This document shows positions 54,852-63,833 of a stretch of DNA of 64,000 nt, piece by piece; the first letter of the stretch is position 1, and every line of letters begins with the position of its first letter. The stretch covers positions 1-64,000 of the forward strand of contig NZ_SNYQ01000005.1 of assembly GCF_004363295.1 (NCBI RefSeq), in the 5' to 3' direction. The notes beneath the pieces are model-generated. The model was not told the DNA's origin. It was given only the letters and a program-made list of their open reading frames with translations, and made no database searches. Origin of the DNA: Mesocricetibacter intestinalis. Its GTDB lineage: Bacteria > Pseudomonadota > Gammaproteobacteria > Enterobacterales > Pasteurellaceae. Made by a program: the position numbers and the translations under genes.

Positions 54852-55892
54852 ATGCTAAAAAAACTCTTCCACGCCGTGCTTATCGGCCTTGTTTGTGCCG
54901 GGCTGATTTTATTCGTTTTGCCCCAATTCGGTACAAAGGGCGCATTGCTGAATATTTATAACAATGATGTGGCTTCTTTCCGCGATGCGGTCAGAATCGC
55001 TTCTCCCGCCGTAGTGAATGTTTATAACCAGTCTTTTTCACCCTCGGAAAATCACCAGTTTCAGGTCAATAATCTGGGATCCGGCGTAATTATGACTCAA
55101 GACGGCTACATTCTTACCAATCAGCACGTTATTCAGAATGCGGATCAGATAGTGGTGGCATTACAAAACGGGCGGATTTACGAAGCCAATCTGATCGGCT
55201 CGGACAGTCTGACGGATCTGGCGGTATTGAAAATAAAAGCGGAAAATTTATCGACCATTCCGCAGAATCCGGCGCGTCAGGTACATGTTGGCGACATCGC
55301 ACTGGCAATAGGTAATCCCTATAATCTCGGGCAGAGCGTTTCACAGGGTATTATTAGTGCGACCGGGCGTAATGCGGTAGGGGATTCCGTCGGTAGGCAG
55401 AATTTTATTCAGACCGACGCTTCGATTAACCGGGGAAATTCCGGCGGTGCTTTAATTAATTCCCTGGGCGAGTTGGTGGGGATCAGTACCCTGAGTATCG
55501 GTAAAAATGCCAATGAAGGGGCGGAGGGATTAAGTTTTGCCATTCCGGTGGAAATTGCCAATGAAGTGATGGAGAAGATTATTAAGGACGGGCGTGTAAT
55601 CCGCGGATTTTTCGGGGTGCAAAGCGATATTCTGTTTAATAACGGGCAGGAAGAGGAAAACGGTAACGGGGTGAAAATTAAAAGCGTGATGCAAGGCGGC
55701 CCGGCGGCATTGGCGGGTATTTTGCCGGATGACGTTATTTTAAAATTTAACGGCATTCAAGCTAAATCGCCGGCTCAGATGATGCAGATTATCAGTAATA
55801 TCGCGCCTAATACTAAAGTACCCGTATTGGTTTCCCGTGCGGGTAAAACCTATGAAATTCAGGTGGAAATCGGGGAATATCCGCTAAATTAA
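54852..55892 (+). CDS. degS: site-1 envelope stress protease DegS
   Basis: A 346-residue inner-membrane-anchored periplasmic serine protease that cleaves RseA to release sigma E. One N-terminal membrane helix (about 5-24) is followed by a trypsin-like domain with catalytic triad H92 (NQHVIQNAD), D122 (SLTDLAVLK) and S197 (RGNSGGAL). One PDZ domain (about 255-340) senses misfolded porin tails. A single PDZ and a membrane anchor distinguish it from DegP. It is tightly linked to ribD upstream and yfbR downstream (one base each side), which is unlike E. coli. Confidence 0.94.
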   Translation: MLKKLFHAVLIGLVCAGLILFVLPQFGTKGALLNIYNNDVASFRDAVRIASPAVVNVYNQSFSPSENHQFQVNNLGSGVIMTQDGYILTNQHVIQNADQIVVALQNGRIYEANLIGSDSLTDLAVLKIKAENLSTIPQNPARQVHVGDIALAIGNPYNLGQSVSQGIISATGRNAVGDSVGRQNFIQTDASINRGNSGGALINSLGELVGISTLSIGKNANEGAEGLSFAIPVEIANEVMEKIIKDGRVIRGFFGVQSDILFNNGQEEENGNGVKIKSVMQGGPAALAGILPDDVILKFNGIQAKSPAQMMQIISNIAPNTKVPVLVSRAGKTYEIQVEIGEYPLN

Positions 55893-55893
55893 T

Positions 55894-56493
55894 ATGAACT
55901 TAGAGATGATAGAAAGCAGCCATTTTTTTGCCTGTCTGGATCGGCTGAAGCTGATTCGACGTTGGTCTTTAATGCGCAATTTGGAAAATGAAAATCTGGC
56001 CGAACACAGCTTACAGGTCGCTTTAGTGGCTCATGCGCTGGCGGTAATAAAAAATAAATTTTACGGGGGGCAAGTGAATCCGGAGCGGATTGCCGTAATG
56101 GCGATGTATCACGACAGCTCGGAAATATTTACCGGCGATTTACCCACACCGATAAAATATTTCAATCCGCAAATTACTCAGGCCTATAAGCAGATTGAAA
56201 CGGCGGCGGAATTGCATTTGATCAGTTTGCTGCCAAGGGATTTACAGGCGGAATTTACCCCTTATTTGGATAGCGAACAGTTTTGCCCTCAGGAAAAACA
56301 TATTGTTAAGCAGGCGGATCTTATTTGTGCTTATATCAAGGCACAAAGCGAGTTAAGCCGCGGCAATCAGGAATTTGCGCCGGCAAAAGCCCGCCTGGAA
56401 GCATTGATGCGGGAATGGGAAAGCGAGGAAATGAATTATTTTATCCTTGTATTCGTCCCCAGCTTCGGCAGGGCTATTGACGAAATGGCCTGA
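55894..56493 (+). CDS. yfbR: 5'-deoxynucleotidase YfbR
   Basis: A 199-residue HD-domain phosphohydrolase that hydrolyses deoxyribonucleoside 5'-monophosphates, using a divalent metal. Metal ligands lie in NLAEHSLQVALVAHAL (H near 37) and AMYHDSSEIFTGDLPTPIKYF (HD near 72-73), with a later D in VKQADLICAYIKA. Length equals E. coli YfbR. It starts one base after the degS stop and is probably the last gene of ribD-degS-yfbR. Confidence 0.94.
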   Translation: MNLEMIESSHFFACLDRLKLIRRWSLMRNLENENLAEHSLQVALVAHALAVIKNKFYGGQVNPERIAVMAMYHDSSEIFTGDLPTPIKYFNPQITQAYKQIETAAELHLISLLPRDLQAEFTPYLDSEQFCPQEKHIVKQADLICAYIKAQSELSRGNQEFAPAKARLEALMREWESEEMNYFILVFVPSFGRAIDEMA

Positions 56494-56675
56494 TAGGCGA
56501 ATTTATTCTCCGCTTTGTCGCTTAAGTCTATGACAGAGAAAAAATAAAGCCAAGATTTGGCATTCGGTAAGTGATTTATGCTAAAATAGACACCCTTTGA
56601 TTAACTATCGGCTTATTAACTGTTAGTTTCTAAATGATTTCAGATAATATTAAAATTCAGTCGTCGGAGGAATAG

Positions 56676-57314
56676 ATGACAAGCGCTGCAAATAAACGTT
56701 CTATAATGACCCTTTTTTCAGATAAATCGGATATTTATTGCCATCAGGTCCGTATTGTTCTGGCGGAAAAAGGTGTTGCTTATGAAACGGAAATTGTAGA
56801 TCCGCAAGCATTGTCGGAAGATTTGGTCGAGTTAAATCCTTACGGAACCTTACCTACCTTGGTGGATCGGGATTTGGTGCTGTTTAATTCCCGAATTATT
56901 ATGGAATATCTTGACGAACGTTTTCCTCATCCGCCGCTGATGCCGGTGTACCCTGTTGCGCGCGGCAAAACCCGTTTGTTAATGTTGCGTATCGAGCAGG
57001 ATTGGTATCCGGTATTGGTACGGGCGGAGAAAGGGAATGAAGAAGAGCGTAAGGCCGCATTAAAACAGCTGAAAGAGGAAATGTTGGCTATTGCTCCGAT
57101 CTTTACCCAAACGGCTTATTTTATGAGTGAAGAATTCAGTTTGGTAGACTGCTATATCGCTCCGTTACTGTGGCGTATGCAGGAGCTTGGGGTAGAATTT
57201 TCCGGCGCCGGCAGCAAAGCGATTAAAGCTTATATGAATCGTGTTTTTGAACGTGATTCTTTTGCACAGTCCCTGGGTCATAATGCGCCTAAGAACCTGA
57301 TGGATGAAAAATAA
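56676..57314 (+). CDS. sspA: stringent starvation protein A
   Basis: A 212-residue RNA-polymerase-associated protein with a glutathione S-transferase fold but no GST activity, involved in stationary-phase and acid-stress transcription. The N-terminal thioredoxin-like half has LFSDKSDIYCHQVRIVLAEKG, then ELNPYGTLPTLVDRDLVLFNSRIIMEYLDER in pieces up to residue 87. The helical C-terminal half contains FSLVDCYIAPLLWR. A perfect GGAGGA precedes the ATG. sspB starts two bases after the stop. Confidence 0.95.
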   Translation: MTSAANKRSIMTLFSDKSDIYCHQVRIVLAEKGVAYETEIVDPQALSEDLVELNPYGTLPTLVDRDLVLFNSRIIMEYLDERFPHPPLMPVYPVARGKTRLLMLRIEQDWYPVLVRAEKGNEEERKAALKQLKEEMLAIAPIFTQTAYFMSEEFSLVDCYIAPLLWRMQELGVEFSGAGSKAIKAYMNRVFERDSFAQSLGHNAPKNLMDEK

Positions 57315-57316
57315 GC

Positions 57317-57784
57317 ATGGAATATCACGCATTGCCTAAGCGCCCTTACTTACTGCGCGCTTATTACGACTGGCTGATCGACAGTAACTTCACCCCTTAT
57401 TTGGTGGTGGATGCCACTTATTACGGTGTTAATGTTCCCGCCGAATATGTAAAAGACGGGCAGATTGTATTGAATCTGGCACCGGGTGCGGTGGGAAATT
57501 TTCATTTATCTAACGAAGGGATTCAATTTAATGCCCGTTTTCAGGGCATCGCACGTGATATTTATATTCCGATGGGGGCAGCCTTAGCAATTTATGCCAG
57601 AGAAAATGGCGACGGCGTAATGTTTGAGCCGGAAAGTTGTTACGATCAGGCGGAAGCCTCAGGCGAGGAACAGCCATTAGGATTTGAAAATATTACGAAT
57701 AAGAAAACTTCCGCCTCCAAACCAACAGCGGCTAAAGGGACGACGGAAGCTAAATCCGCTTCTCATTTGCGCATTATTAAGTAA
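57317..57784 (+). CDS. sspB: ClpXP adaptor SspB
   Basis: A 155-residue adaptor that binds ssrA-tagged proteins and hands them to ClpXP. The N-terminal substrate-binding domain begins RPYLLRAYYDWLIDSNFTPYL and includes VNVPAEYVKDGQIVLNLAPGAV near residue 36. A variable linker rich in Ala, Thr and Lys follows (about 120-145). The short C-terminal tail SHLRIIK matches the ClpX-binding XB motif. It is co-transcribed with sspA. Confidence 0.95.
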   Translation: MEYHALPKRPYLLRAYYDWLIDSNFTPYLVVDATYYGVNVPAEYVKDGQIVLNLAPGAVGNFHLSNEGIQFNARFQGIARDIYIPMGAALAIYARENGDGVMFEPESCYDQAEASGEEQPLGFENITNKKTSASKPTAAKGTTEAKSASHLRIIK

Positions 57785-57802
57785 GCAAATCATCAGATAC
57801 AA

Positions 57803-57838
57803 AAATGCGATATCATCGGGATATCGCATTTTTTTTGC
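57803..57838 (+). terminator. sspAB terminator
   Basis: AAATGCGATAT and ATATCGCATTT pair around seven bases, followed by T. Confidence 0.93.
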
Positions 57839-57916
57839 GGTGTTCCGGGTGGGGAAAAGAGCGGTGGTTTGGCGCCAACTTTTTCCTTTCAGCCAAGGGA
57901 GATCCGCTGTAACCAT

Positions 57917-58642
57917 CTATCCCGGGGGTAATTTAATTTCCCGGAAGCTCATATTCATCCCATCGATCATCAGTAAACGTCCGCATAAATTCTCACCGAT
58001 TTTTAACCGCACTTTGATTGCCTCCAAAGCTTGAATGGAACCGACGATACCCACAATCGGCGAGAGTACGCCCGCCTCCACGCAGCTTAAAACGTTTTCA
58101 CCGAATAGACGGCTTAGGCTGGCATAGGTGGGGGTTCCCTGCGCATAAGTGAAAACCGAAACCTGCCCCTCCATGCGAATAGCGGCTCCGGAAATCAGAG
58201 GAACCTTGGTTTGTTGACAGACTTGATCCAGCTGATTACGGGTTTCCACATTATCAGTGCAATCCAATACCACATTCACCCGGCCGATTATTTCGGTAAG
58301 TTCCGGAGCGGATAAATGGCGGTTGATCGGTTGAAGCTCAATATGCGGGTTTAAGGCACGCAGAGAAATTGCCGCGGATTCCACTTTCGGCATATCCAGG
58401 CGGCTGTCATTATGTAATACCTGGCGCTGTAGGTTTGAGAGGGAAACCTTATCAAAATCCAGCAGAATCAGCCGGCCGATCCCCGCCGCCGCCAGGTATT
58501 GTGCGGCGGCACAGCCCAACCCGCCTAAGCCGACAATCAGCATTGTGCTGTCTTTTAGTGTTTCCTGCCCTTCAAAATCCACGCTTTTCAGAATAATTTG
58601 GCGGTTGTAGCGCAACTCTTCCTGATAGGTTAATTCGCTCAT
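57917..58642 (-). CDS. moeB: MoeB-like molybdopterin-synthase adenylyltransferase lacking the zinc site
   Basis: A 241-residue E1-like enzyme that should adenylate the MoaD C terminus in molybdopterin synthesis. The Rossmann ATP site IVGLGGLGCAAAQYL is at residues 36-50, with RYNRQI at 11-16, DCTDN at 127-131 and CVEAG at 187-191. E. coli MoeB holds structural zinc with CxxC pairs at 172/175 and 244/247. Here the first pair is Thr172 and Ser175 (PTYASLSRLF), and the protein ends at residue 241 before the second. Loss of both pairs together looks like real loss of the zinc. It lies two bases after moeA. Confidence 0.9.
   Translation of the reverse strand: MSELTYQEELRYNRQIILKSVDFEGQETLKDSTMLIVGLGGLGCAAAQYLAAAGIGRLILLDFDKVSLSNLQRQVLHNDSRLDMPKVESAAISLRALNPHIELQPINRHLSAPELTEIIGRVNVVLDCTDNVETRNQLDQVCQQTKVPLISGAAIRMEGQVSVFTYAQGTPTYASLSRLFGENVLSCVEAGVLSPIVGIVGSIQALEAIKVRLKIGENLCGRLLMIDGMNMSFREIKLPPG
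58006..58014 (-). repeat. USS within moeB
   Basis: ACCGCACTT on the plus strand, so the signal reads along the moeB coding strand. Confidence 0.85.
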
Positions 58643-58644
58643 AC

Positions 58645-59874
58645 TTAATCCAATAATTGATTAAAAGGCTCAATGGTTACCTCTTCGCCTGCGGCGACAT
58701 TGCCTCGCTCGCGTCCCAGCACGATAAAGCAGTTACTGTGCATAAAGGCGGAAAATAAATGGGAACCTTGCTGTCCTACGGCACGGACTTCAATTTGTCC
58801 TTGCTCGTTACATTGATAATAGCCGCGCTGGAAATCCAAACGGCCGGGGCTTTTTTTCAGTGGACTGAGGCTTCGGGCGGAAAGCCGCTGCGGGCGGCGG
58901 TAGCTGCTATGGCCGCTCAGTTTGGCAATGGCCGGGCATACCAGCTGATAAAAGGTAACCAGGGCAGAAACCGGATTGCCTGGTAAACCGCAGAACCAGG
59001 CCTGTTGTAATTTTCCGAAAGCAAAGGGTTTACCCGGTTTTATCGCCAGGCGCCAAAAATCTATTCGTCCCAGTTTTTCCAGTACGGTTCTGGTAAAATC
59101 CGCTTCGCCTACGGATACGCCGCCGCTACTGATAACTAAATCCGCTTGGGCTTGGGCCTGAGTAAATACCTGTTCAAATTCGGCCGGGTTATCGGCCAAA
59201 ATACCGAAATCCAGAATTTCACAATTGAGTTTTTCCAGCATCAGTCTGATGCAGAAGCGATTGGTATCGTAAATCTGACCCGCTTCCAACGGCATTCCGA
59301 CCGGTACCAGTTCATCACCGCTGGATAGCAGAGCCACCTTCAGACGTGGGAAAACCGCCACCCGAGCAATCCCCAAAGAAGCCAGTAGCGGCAGGGAAAC
59401 GGCGTTCAGGCGCGTCCCGCGCTGCAATACGATAGCACCTTTTTTAATATCTTCGCCGATACGGCGGATATTTTGTCCGGCTTTAGGTAAGGCGGCAAAG
59501 GTCAGGCTGCCGTCTTCATTGACACAAACATCTTCCTGCATGACTACCGCATCGGCACCCTCCGGAATCATGGCGCCGGTCATAATTCTGATTGCGCTTA
59601 GGGGCGGCCAATGTCCCTTGAAGGGGGCGCCGGCAAATGACTTTCCGGCCAGCGGAAGCTTAAGGGATTGAGCCAGATCCGACAGGCGCACCGCATAGCC
59701 GTCCATCGCGGAATTGTCAAAGGAAGGTACGTTAATCGGTGAAATAATATCTTCCGCACAAATGCGATTTTGCGCCTCCGTTAGGGCGAGGATCTCGGCA
59801 TTTGCCGGATCGGGACAAGGCAATGAGCGGACTAAGTTATCCAGGGCCTGCTCAAAGGAAAGTAAGTTATGCAT
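58645..59874 (-). CDS. moeA: molybdopterin molybdenumtransferase
   Basis: A 409-residue enzyme inserting molybdate into adenylylated molybdopterin. Conserved blocks are VPSFDNSAMDGYAVR near residue 49, IMTGAMIPEGADAVVMQED near 96, ALLSSGDELVPVG near 184, SSGGVSVGEADF near 247, and the GKPFAFGK/FCGLPGNPVSALVTF region near 283-307. Length is as in E. coli (411). The ribosome binding site is AGGAGA. It forms an operon with moeB; both supply the cofactor of the formate dehydrogenase encoded 20 kb away. Confidence 0.95.
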   Translation of the reverse strand: MHNLLSFEQALDNLVRSLPCPDPANAEILALTEAQNRICAEDIISPINVPSFDNSAMDGYAVRLSDLAQSLKLPLAGKSFAGAPFKGHWPPLSAIRIMTGAMIPEGADAVVMQEDVCVNEDGSLTFAALPKAGQNIRRIGEDIKKGAIVLQRGTRLNAVSLPLLASLGIARVAVFPRLKVALLSSGDELVPVGMPLEAGQIYDTNRFCIRLMLEKLNCEILDFGILADNPAEFEQVFTQAQAQADLVISSGGVSVGEADFTRTVLEKLGRIDFWRLAIKPGKPFAFGKLQQAWFCGLPGNPVSALVTFYQLVCPAIAKLSGHSSYRRPQRLSARSLSPLKKSPGRLDFQRGYYQCNEQGQIEVRAVGQQGSHLFSAFMHSNCFIVLGRERGNVAAGEEVTIEPFNQLLD

Positions 59875-60086
59875 GGAATCTCCTTTAGGAGTAGAAAATA
59901 AGTTTCGGAATAAGGGAAAGGGCTGCGCTCGGTTAATTTACGCCGGTAACGCCGCTGTTTCGTTATCGTTAAATATTCGGCGCTAAGTATATATAAATTT
60001 CCGGCGAATTACCAAAAACTTGCGTTAGCTCAATGTGTACGAGGGGAAAATATTTTAGACTTCACAAACTTTAAGGAGAGAATTTT

Positions 60087-60821
60087 ATGAGTGCTTTTTT
60101 TGTTACCGGTACCGATACCAGTGTAGGGAAAACCGTGAGTTGCCGGGCCATTATTCAAGCGATGCAGAACGCCGGTATAAAGATCGTGGGCTATAAGCCG
60201 ATTGCCTGCGGGCAAGATGAGCCTGTTTATGTCGATGTGCTTGAAGAACAGCAAGACGATTATGGTAAAGCGGATAATCGCGATGTGTTAGTACTGCTTA
60301 ATTCGAGCAACGAAAAAGTAACTTATCAGGATATTAACAGCTATACCTTTGATCATACGATGCCGATGCTGAGTATGGGGAATAATGCGGCGCGGATTCG
60401 TATTGAGAAAATCAACGGCGATTTAAAGCGTTTGACCTCCGCTTACCAATCCGTTCTGGTAGAGGGATCCTTCGGCTGGCTGACTCCCATGAATAAGGAT
60501 TATACCTTTGCCGAGTGGGTGGCTGCGCAGAATATGCCGGTGGTTCTGGTGGTGGGCATTAAAGAGGGCTGTATTAATCATGCCTTGCTCAGCGTACAGT
60601 CTATTGAGAATATGGGACTACCGCTGCTCGGTTGGGTGGCAAACCGGATAAACCCGGGATTAAGCCATTATTCGCAGATTATTGAAGAACTCAGCATGAG
60701 AATAGATGCGCCGCTACTGGGACAGATTCCCTATCTGCATAAACCTGAAGAGCAGGATTTGGCCCGTTATATCACGGATATCGAGCGCTTAACCTATATG
60801 AAAACGGAATTGTTAAAATAA
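60087..60821 (+). CDS. bioD: ATP-dependent dethiobiotin synthetase
   Basis: A 244-residue enzyme closing the ureido ring of dethiobiotin with CO2 and ATP, in biotin synthesis. The P-loop [10 protein letters not shown] is at residues 8-17, YKPIACG near 38, VEGSFGW near 125, and [14 protein letters not shown] near 191. It is closer to E. coli BioD2 (YnfK) than to BioD1, judging from [14 protein letters not shown] and the [11 protein letters not shown] block. A short insertion (about 44-58, acidic) follows the first lysine motif. Ribosome binding site AAGGAGAG. No other bio genes lie nearby. Confidence 0.9.
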   Translation: MSAFFVTGTDTSVGKTVSCRAIIQAMQNAGIKIVGYKPIACGQDEPVYVDVLEEQQDDYGKADNRDVLVLLNSSNEKVTYQDINSYTFDHTMPMLSMGNNAARIRIEKINGDLKRLTSAYQSVLVEGSFGWLTPMNKDYTFAEWVAAQNMPVVLVVGIKEGCINHALLSVQSIENMGLPLLGWVANRINPGLSHYSQIIEELSMRIDAPLLGQIPYLHKPEEQDLARYITDIERLTYMKTELLK

Positions 60822-60906
60822 GCCGATATTCCGGCAGCCCGCTCGATTACAGCCTTCGCTCCTTATTTTTACCGAGCGGAGCATAAAAGAGCGGTGCTTT
60901 TTATCG

Positions 60907-61230
60907 CTATTTTTTCCAGATAATATGATATTCGCGCTCTTCTTCCCGGTGGGAAATTAAGAATTTAGCGAAAATATCGTCCATTTGATCCTGCTCGTTG
61001 ACCAGTCCAATCCAGACTTCCGCATATTCCTGCGGATCGATTAGCACACCGATTTCCTGATCCCAGTCATCGGCGGTTTCCACCAGTTCTACCGCACCAT
61101 TTTGTTCAAACTGAAGATTGAACAGCAGAATATCGGCGGGATCCAGATTTTCCGGTGCCATTTCAAGAAAAATATCATAAGCGATATCGATCGCCGTATC
61201 AGGGTTGAGTTTTTGCTTAGAATCGGTCAT
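60907..61230 (-). CDS. putative double-stranded DNA mimic protein (DUF440/HI1450 family)
   Basis: A 107-residue very acidic protein almost identical in pattern to H. influenzae HI1450, whose structure mimics the charge of double-stranded DNA and which binds the HU protein. Shared blocks are [48 protein letters not shown] and [16 protein letters not shown]. It lies near moeBA, as in H. influenzae. The E. coli counterpart is YciU. Confidence 0.92.
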   Translation of the reverse strand: MTDSKQKLNPDTAIDIAYDIFLEMAPENLDPADILLFNLQFEQNGAVELVETADDWDQEIGVLIDPQEYAEVWIGLVNEQDQMDDIFAKFLISHREEEREYHIIWKK

Positions 61231-61544
61231 TGTTTCGTGTTAAATAAGTAAAGGAATCGGCATCATAACTTAAAACCGTCCCTAATAAAACTTTTTCCGG
61301 GCTTGAATGGGGATTAATCCGCAAAGGGAAGCGGGCGGATTAAGTCTTCGGGGACTTTAATTATCCGAAAGTGCGGTGGAAAAGAAAGGATTTTTTATTT
61401 CATACCTATTATCACGAATCAAAGGAAGGAAAGCGAAGGGGAAAATCTCGCGCGGCGCCCATCGGGCAGAAAACAGATGAGTTTTTATCGAATTTATGAT
61501 AAAACTACTAGCGTTTTTTTATTTAATATAGGAATGAAACTTAT
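61231..61544 (+). promoter_or_regulatory. dapD upstream region
   Basis: A non-coding region of about 310 bases with one USS (61369-61377) and the dapD ribosome binding site AGGAATG. No riboswitch resembling the L-box at 17969 is present here. Confidence 0.5.
61369..61377 (+). repeat. USS upstream of dapD
   Basis: An exact AAGTGCGGT, followed by GGAAAAGAAAGG. Confidence 0.85.
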
Positions 61545-62372
61545 ATGTCAGATTTACAATCAATCATTGAAGCGGCATTCGAACGTCGCGCCGAAATTAC
61601 CCCTAAAAATGTGGATACCGAAACCAAAGCGGCTATTGAACAGGTAATTGAAGGGCTGGATAGCGGTAAATATCGTGTGGCGGAAAAAATTAACGGTGAT
61701 TGGGTTACCCATCAATGGTTGAAGAAAGCCGTATTATTATCCTTCCGTATTAATGACAACCACCTAATTGCCGGTGCGGAAACCAATTATTACGATAAAG
61801 TTGCGATGAAATTTGCCGATTATGACGAAGCCCGTTTCCAGCGGGAAGGGTTTCGCGTAGTTCCTCCGGCGGCGGTACGTAAGGGTGCCTATATTGCTAA
61901 AAATACCGTATTGATGCCTTCCTATGTGAATATCGGTGCTTATGTAGACGAAGGTACTATGGTAGATACCTGGGCAACAGTAGGATCATGTGCGCAAATC
62001 GGTAAGAACGTTCATTTATCCGGCGGTGTAGGTATTGGCGGCGTACTGGAACCCTTACAGGCCAACCCGACCATTATCGGCGATAATTGCTTTATCGGCG
62101 CCCGCTCCGAAGTGGTGGAAGGGGTGATCGTCGAAGACGGTTGTGTAATTTCCATGGGCGTGTTTATCGGCCAATCGACCAAAATTTATGATCGTGAAAC
62201 CGGCGAAATTTTTTACGGTCGCGTACCTGCAGGTTCCGTTGTGGTTTCAGGCTCATTACCTTCAAAAGACGGAAAATACAGTCTTTATTGCGCGGTGATC
62301 GTGAAAAAAGTCGATGCGAAAACTCTGGGTAAAGTGGGCATTAACGAATTATTGCGTAGTATTGAGGAATAA
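61545..62372 (+). CDS. dapD: tetrahydrodipicolinate N-succinyltransferase
   Basis: A 275-residue trimeric left-handed beta-helix acyltransferase that uses succinyl-CoA in the lysine and meso-diaminopimelate pathway. The N-terminal helical domain (1-100) precedes hexapeptide repeats from about 105, with [54 protein letters not shown] and [13 protein letters not shown]. Length is one residue from E. coli DapD (274). It is single, with a terminator. Confidence 0.96.
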   Translation: MSDLQSIIEAAFERRAEITPKNVDTETKAAIEQVIEGLDSGKYRVAEKINGDWVTHQWLKKAVLLSFRINDNHLIAGAETNYYDKVAMKFADYDEARFQREGFRVVPPAAVRKGAYIAKNTVLMPSYVNIGAYVDEGTMVDTWATVGSCAQIGKNVHLSGGVGIGGVLEPLQANPTIIGDNCFIGARSEVVEGVIVEDGCVISMGVFIGQSTKIYDRETGEIFYGRVPAGSVVVSGSLPSKDGKYSLYCAVIVKKVDAKTLGKVGINELLRSIEE

Positions 62373-62381
62373 GGGGATTAA

Positions 62382-62425
62382 CAGGCTAAATTCCATCTAG
62401 GCGGTGAATTTACGCCTGTTTGATC
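62382..62425 (+). terminator. dapD terminator
   Basis: CAGGC-TAAATTC and GAATTTA-C-GCCTG pair with one bulge, around 12 bases, followed by TTTGATCTTTAT. Confidence 0.65.
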
Positions 62426-62644
62426 TTTATGCGTTTAAAATCAATCGTTCTCTGTAATATAGATTGAAAATCAATGGGTTAAATAATGTGTAAGCCTATT
62501 CTGCGGTTTTTTGTAAGGATTTATCGTTAAAAGTAAATAAAAAATGATTCCTTTTAATGGCGTCTTAGCATAAACTTAGCCCGCCGAACACATTAGTTGT
62601 TTTAGCATTTTCATATTTATACATTACTCATTTAGGAGCAACCA

Positions 62645-63301
62645 ATGAAAAAATCAGTATTAGCAGCATTAGTGTTAGGAACAACATTAGCATTGACTGC
62701 ATGTGATCAAGCCAAAGAGCAAACATCTCAGAAAGTTGAAGAAGCAAAAGCAAGTGTCGCTAAAGCGCAGGATGCGGTTGCTGATGCAGCGAAAGATGTT
62801 AAAGACGCCACTGTGGAAAAAGCAAAAGAAATGAAAGACGCTACTGTGGCTAAAGCGGAAGAATTAAAACAAGCCGCTTCCGAAAAAGCAGCGGAAGCTA
62901 AAGAAGCTGCGGTAGAAGCAAAAGATGCGGCAGCAGCGAAAGCGGAAGAATTAAAACAGGCCGCTTCCGAAAAAGCGGCGGAAGCTAAAGAAGCTGCAGT
63001 AGAAGCGAAAGATGCGGCAGCAGCTAAAATGGAAGAGCTAAAACAGTCCGCTTCCGAAAAAGCGGCGGAAGCTAAAGAAGCTGCGGTAGAAGCGAAAGAT
63101 GCGGCAGCAGCTAAAATGGAAGAGTTAAAACAGTCCGCTTCCGAAAAAGCGGCGGAAACTAAAGAAGCTGCGGTAGAAACTAAAGATGCAGCAGCTGAGA
63201 AAGCGGCTGAAGTCAGAGACGCGGCGGCAGAAAAAGTAAGCCAAGCAGCTGATGCGGTTTCTGAAAAAGCGCAGGAAGTAAAAGAAGAAGCTGCTAAATA
63301 A
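62645..63301 (+). CDS. alanine- and lysine-rich coiled-coil lipoprotein with tandem repeats
   Basis: A 218-residue lipoprotein; the signal ends in LTAC with lipidated Cys20. The mature part consists almost wholly of Ala, Lys and Glu and is predicted by eye to be one long amphipathic helix. Residues about 71-186 are four tandem 29-residue units of the form EELKQAASEKAAEAKE, then AAVEAKDAAAAK. Degenerate copies flank them. It resembles LEA-like or apolipoprotein-like repeats. I know no function. It could span the periplasm like Lpp. Ribosome binding site AGGAGC. Flanked by terminators, so monocistronic. Confidence 0.85.
   Translation: MKKSVLAALVLGTTLALTACDQAKEQTSQKVEEAKASVAKAQDAVADAAKDVKDATVEKAKEMKDATVAKAEELKQAASEKAAEAKEAAVEAKDAAAAKAEELKQAASEKAAEAKEAAVEAKDAAAAKMEELKQSASEKAAEAKEAAVEAKDAAAAKMEELKQSASEKAAETKEAAVETKDAAAEKAAEVRDAAAEKVSQAADAVSEKAQEVKEEAAK
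62855..63202 (+). repeat. four 87-base tandem repeats in the lipoprotein gene
   Basis: Units start at 62855, 62942, 63029 and 63116, each 87 bases (29 codons). Units 3 and 4 share an Ala-to-Met change at the first codon, so they duplicated most recently. Copy number changes would stay in frame. Confidence 0.93.
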
Positions 63302-63344
63302 TAGGAGCGGATTAGGTTTTACTTAGTCCTTATCTTCCAAACGC

Positions 63345-63380
63345 ACGACCGCCTTAATTAACAGGCGGTCGTTTTTTATT
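63345..63380 (+). terminator. terminator of the lipoprotein gene
   Basis: CGACCGCC and GGCGGTCG pair around ten bases, then six T. Confidence 0.93.
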
Positions 63381-63402
63381 GTAAGGAATGAGAGAAAAAG
63401 CG

Positions 63403-63669
63403 ATGTTATGCGCAATTTATAAAAGCAAGAAAAAGGCCGGAGCTTATTTATACGTTCCGCAGCGAGATAATTTTGAAGAGGTGCCTGAAAGCCTGATGCA
63501 GGCTTTCGGTCGTCCGTATTTCGTTATGTTGTTTAATTTAGCCGGGCATAAACAACTGATTCGCATCAGCAATCGAGAGGTTATGGAACGGCTGCGGGAA
63601 CAGGGCTTTTACCTGCAGTTGCCGCAACAGGAGGACGGTTTGTTCAATTCCTTAACCGCCATTCGCTGA
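63403..63669 (+). CDS. ycgL: YcgL family protein
   Basis: An 88-residue protein of the YcgL domain family (DUF709), function unknown. It shares with E. coli YcgL the pattern CAIYKSKKKAGAYLYV, FEEVPESLMQAFG and EQGFYLQLP. I start at the ATG at 63403, with GAGAG seven bases upstream. The ATG at 63388 would have its ribosome binding site adjoining it. The gene is followed by the tyrP control region. Confidence 0.9.
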   Translation: MLCAIYKSKKKAGAYLYVPQRDNFEEVPESLMQAFGRPYFVMLFNLAGHKQLIRISNREVMERLREQGFYLQLPQQEDGLFNSLTAIR

Positions 63670-63739
63670 TTTTAGAAAAAGTGAGTTTTCCGAAAAGCGT
63701 ATCGGAACGATGGTGGGAAGGTTCCAATCGCCTATTTTT

Positions 63740-63777
63740 TGTAAATAATTAGAAACAGGCGTAAAAATAAAATTACA
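63740..63777 (+). promoter_or_regulatory. tandem TyrR boxes of tyrP
   Basis: Two copies of the TGTAAA-N6-TTTACA pattern lie two bases apart. TGTAAA-TAATTA-GAAACA (63740-63757) is weak. CGTAAA-AATAAA-ATTACA (63760-63777) matches ten of twelve and keeps the key G and C. The second overlaps the -35 region. E. coli tyrP is controlled by just such a strong/weak pair. Confidence 0.7.
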
Positions 63778-63800
63778 TTCAGTAAAAAATAAGCTACAAT
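63773..63800 (+). promoter_or_regulatory. tyrP promoter
   Basis: TTACAT (63773-63778) and TACAAT (63795-63800) with a 16-base spacer; the -35 is inside the strong TyrR box. Confidence 0.6.
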
Positions 63801-63833
63801 GCCGGAACCTTTAATTGTAAGTTGAGGAAGACT

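Noticed and set aside
61231-61544. Second lysine riboswitch upstream of dapD
   Set aside because: None of the L-box core blocks seen at 17969-18148 is present.
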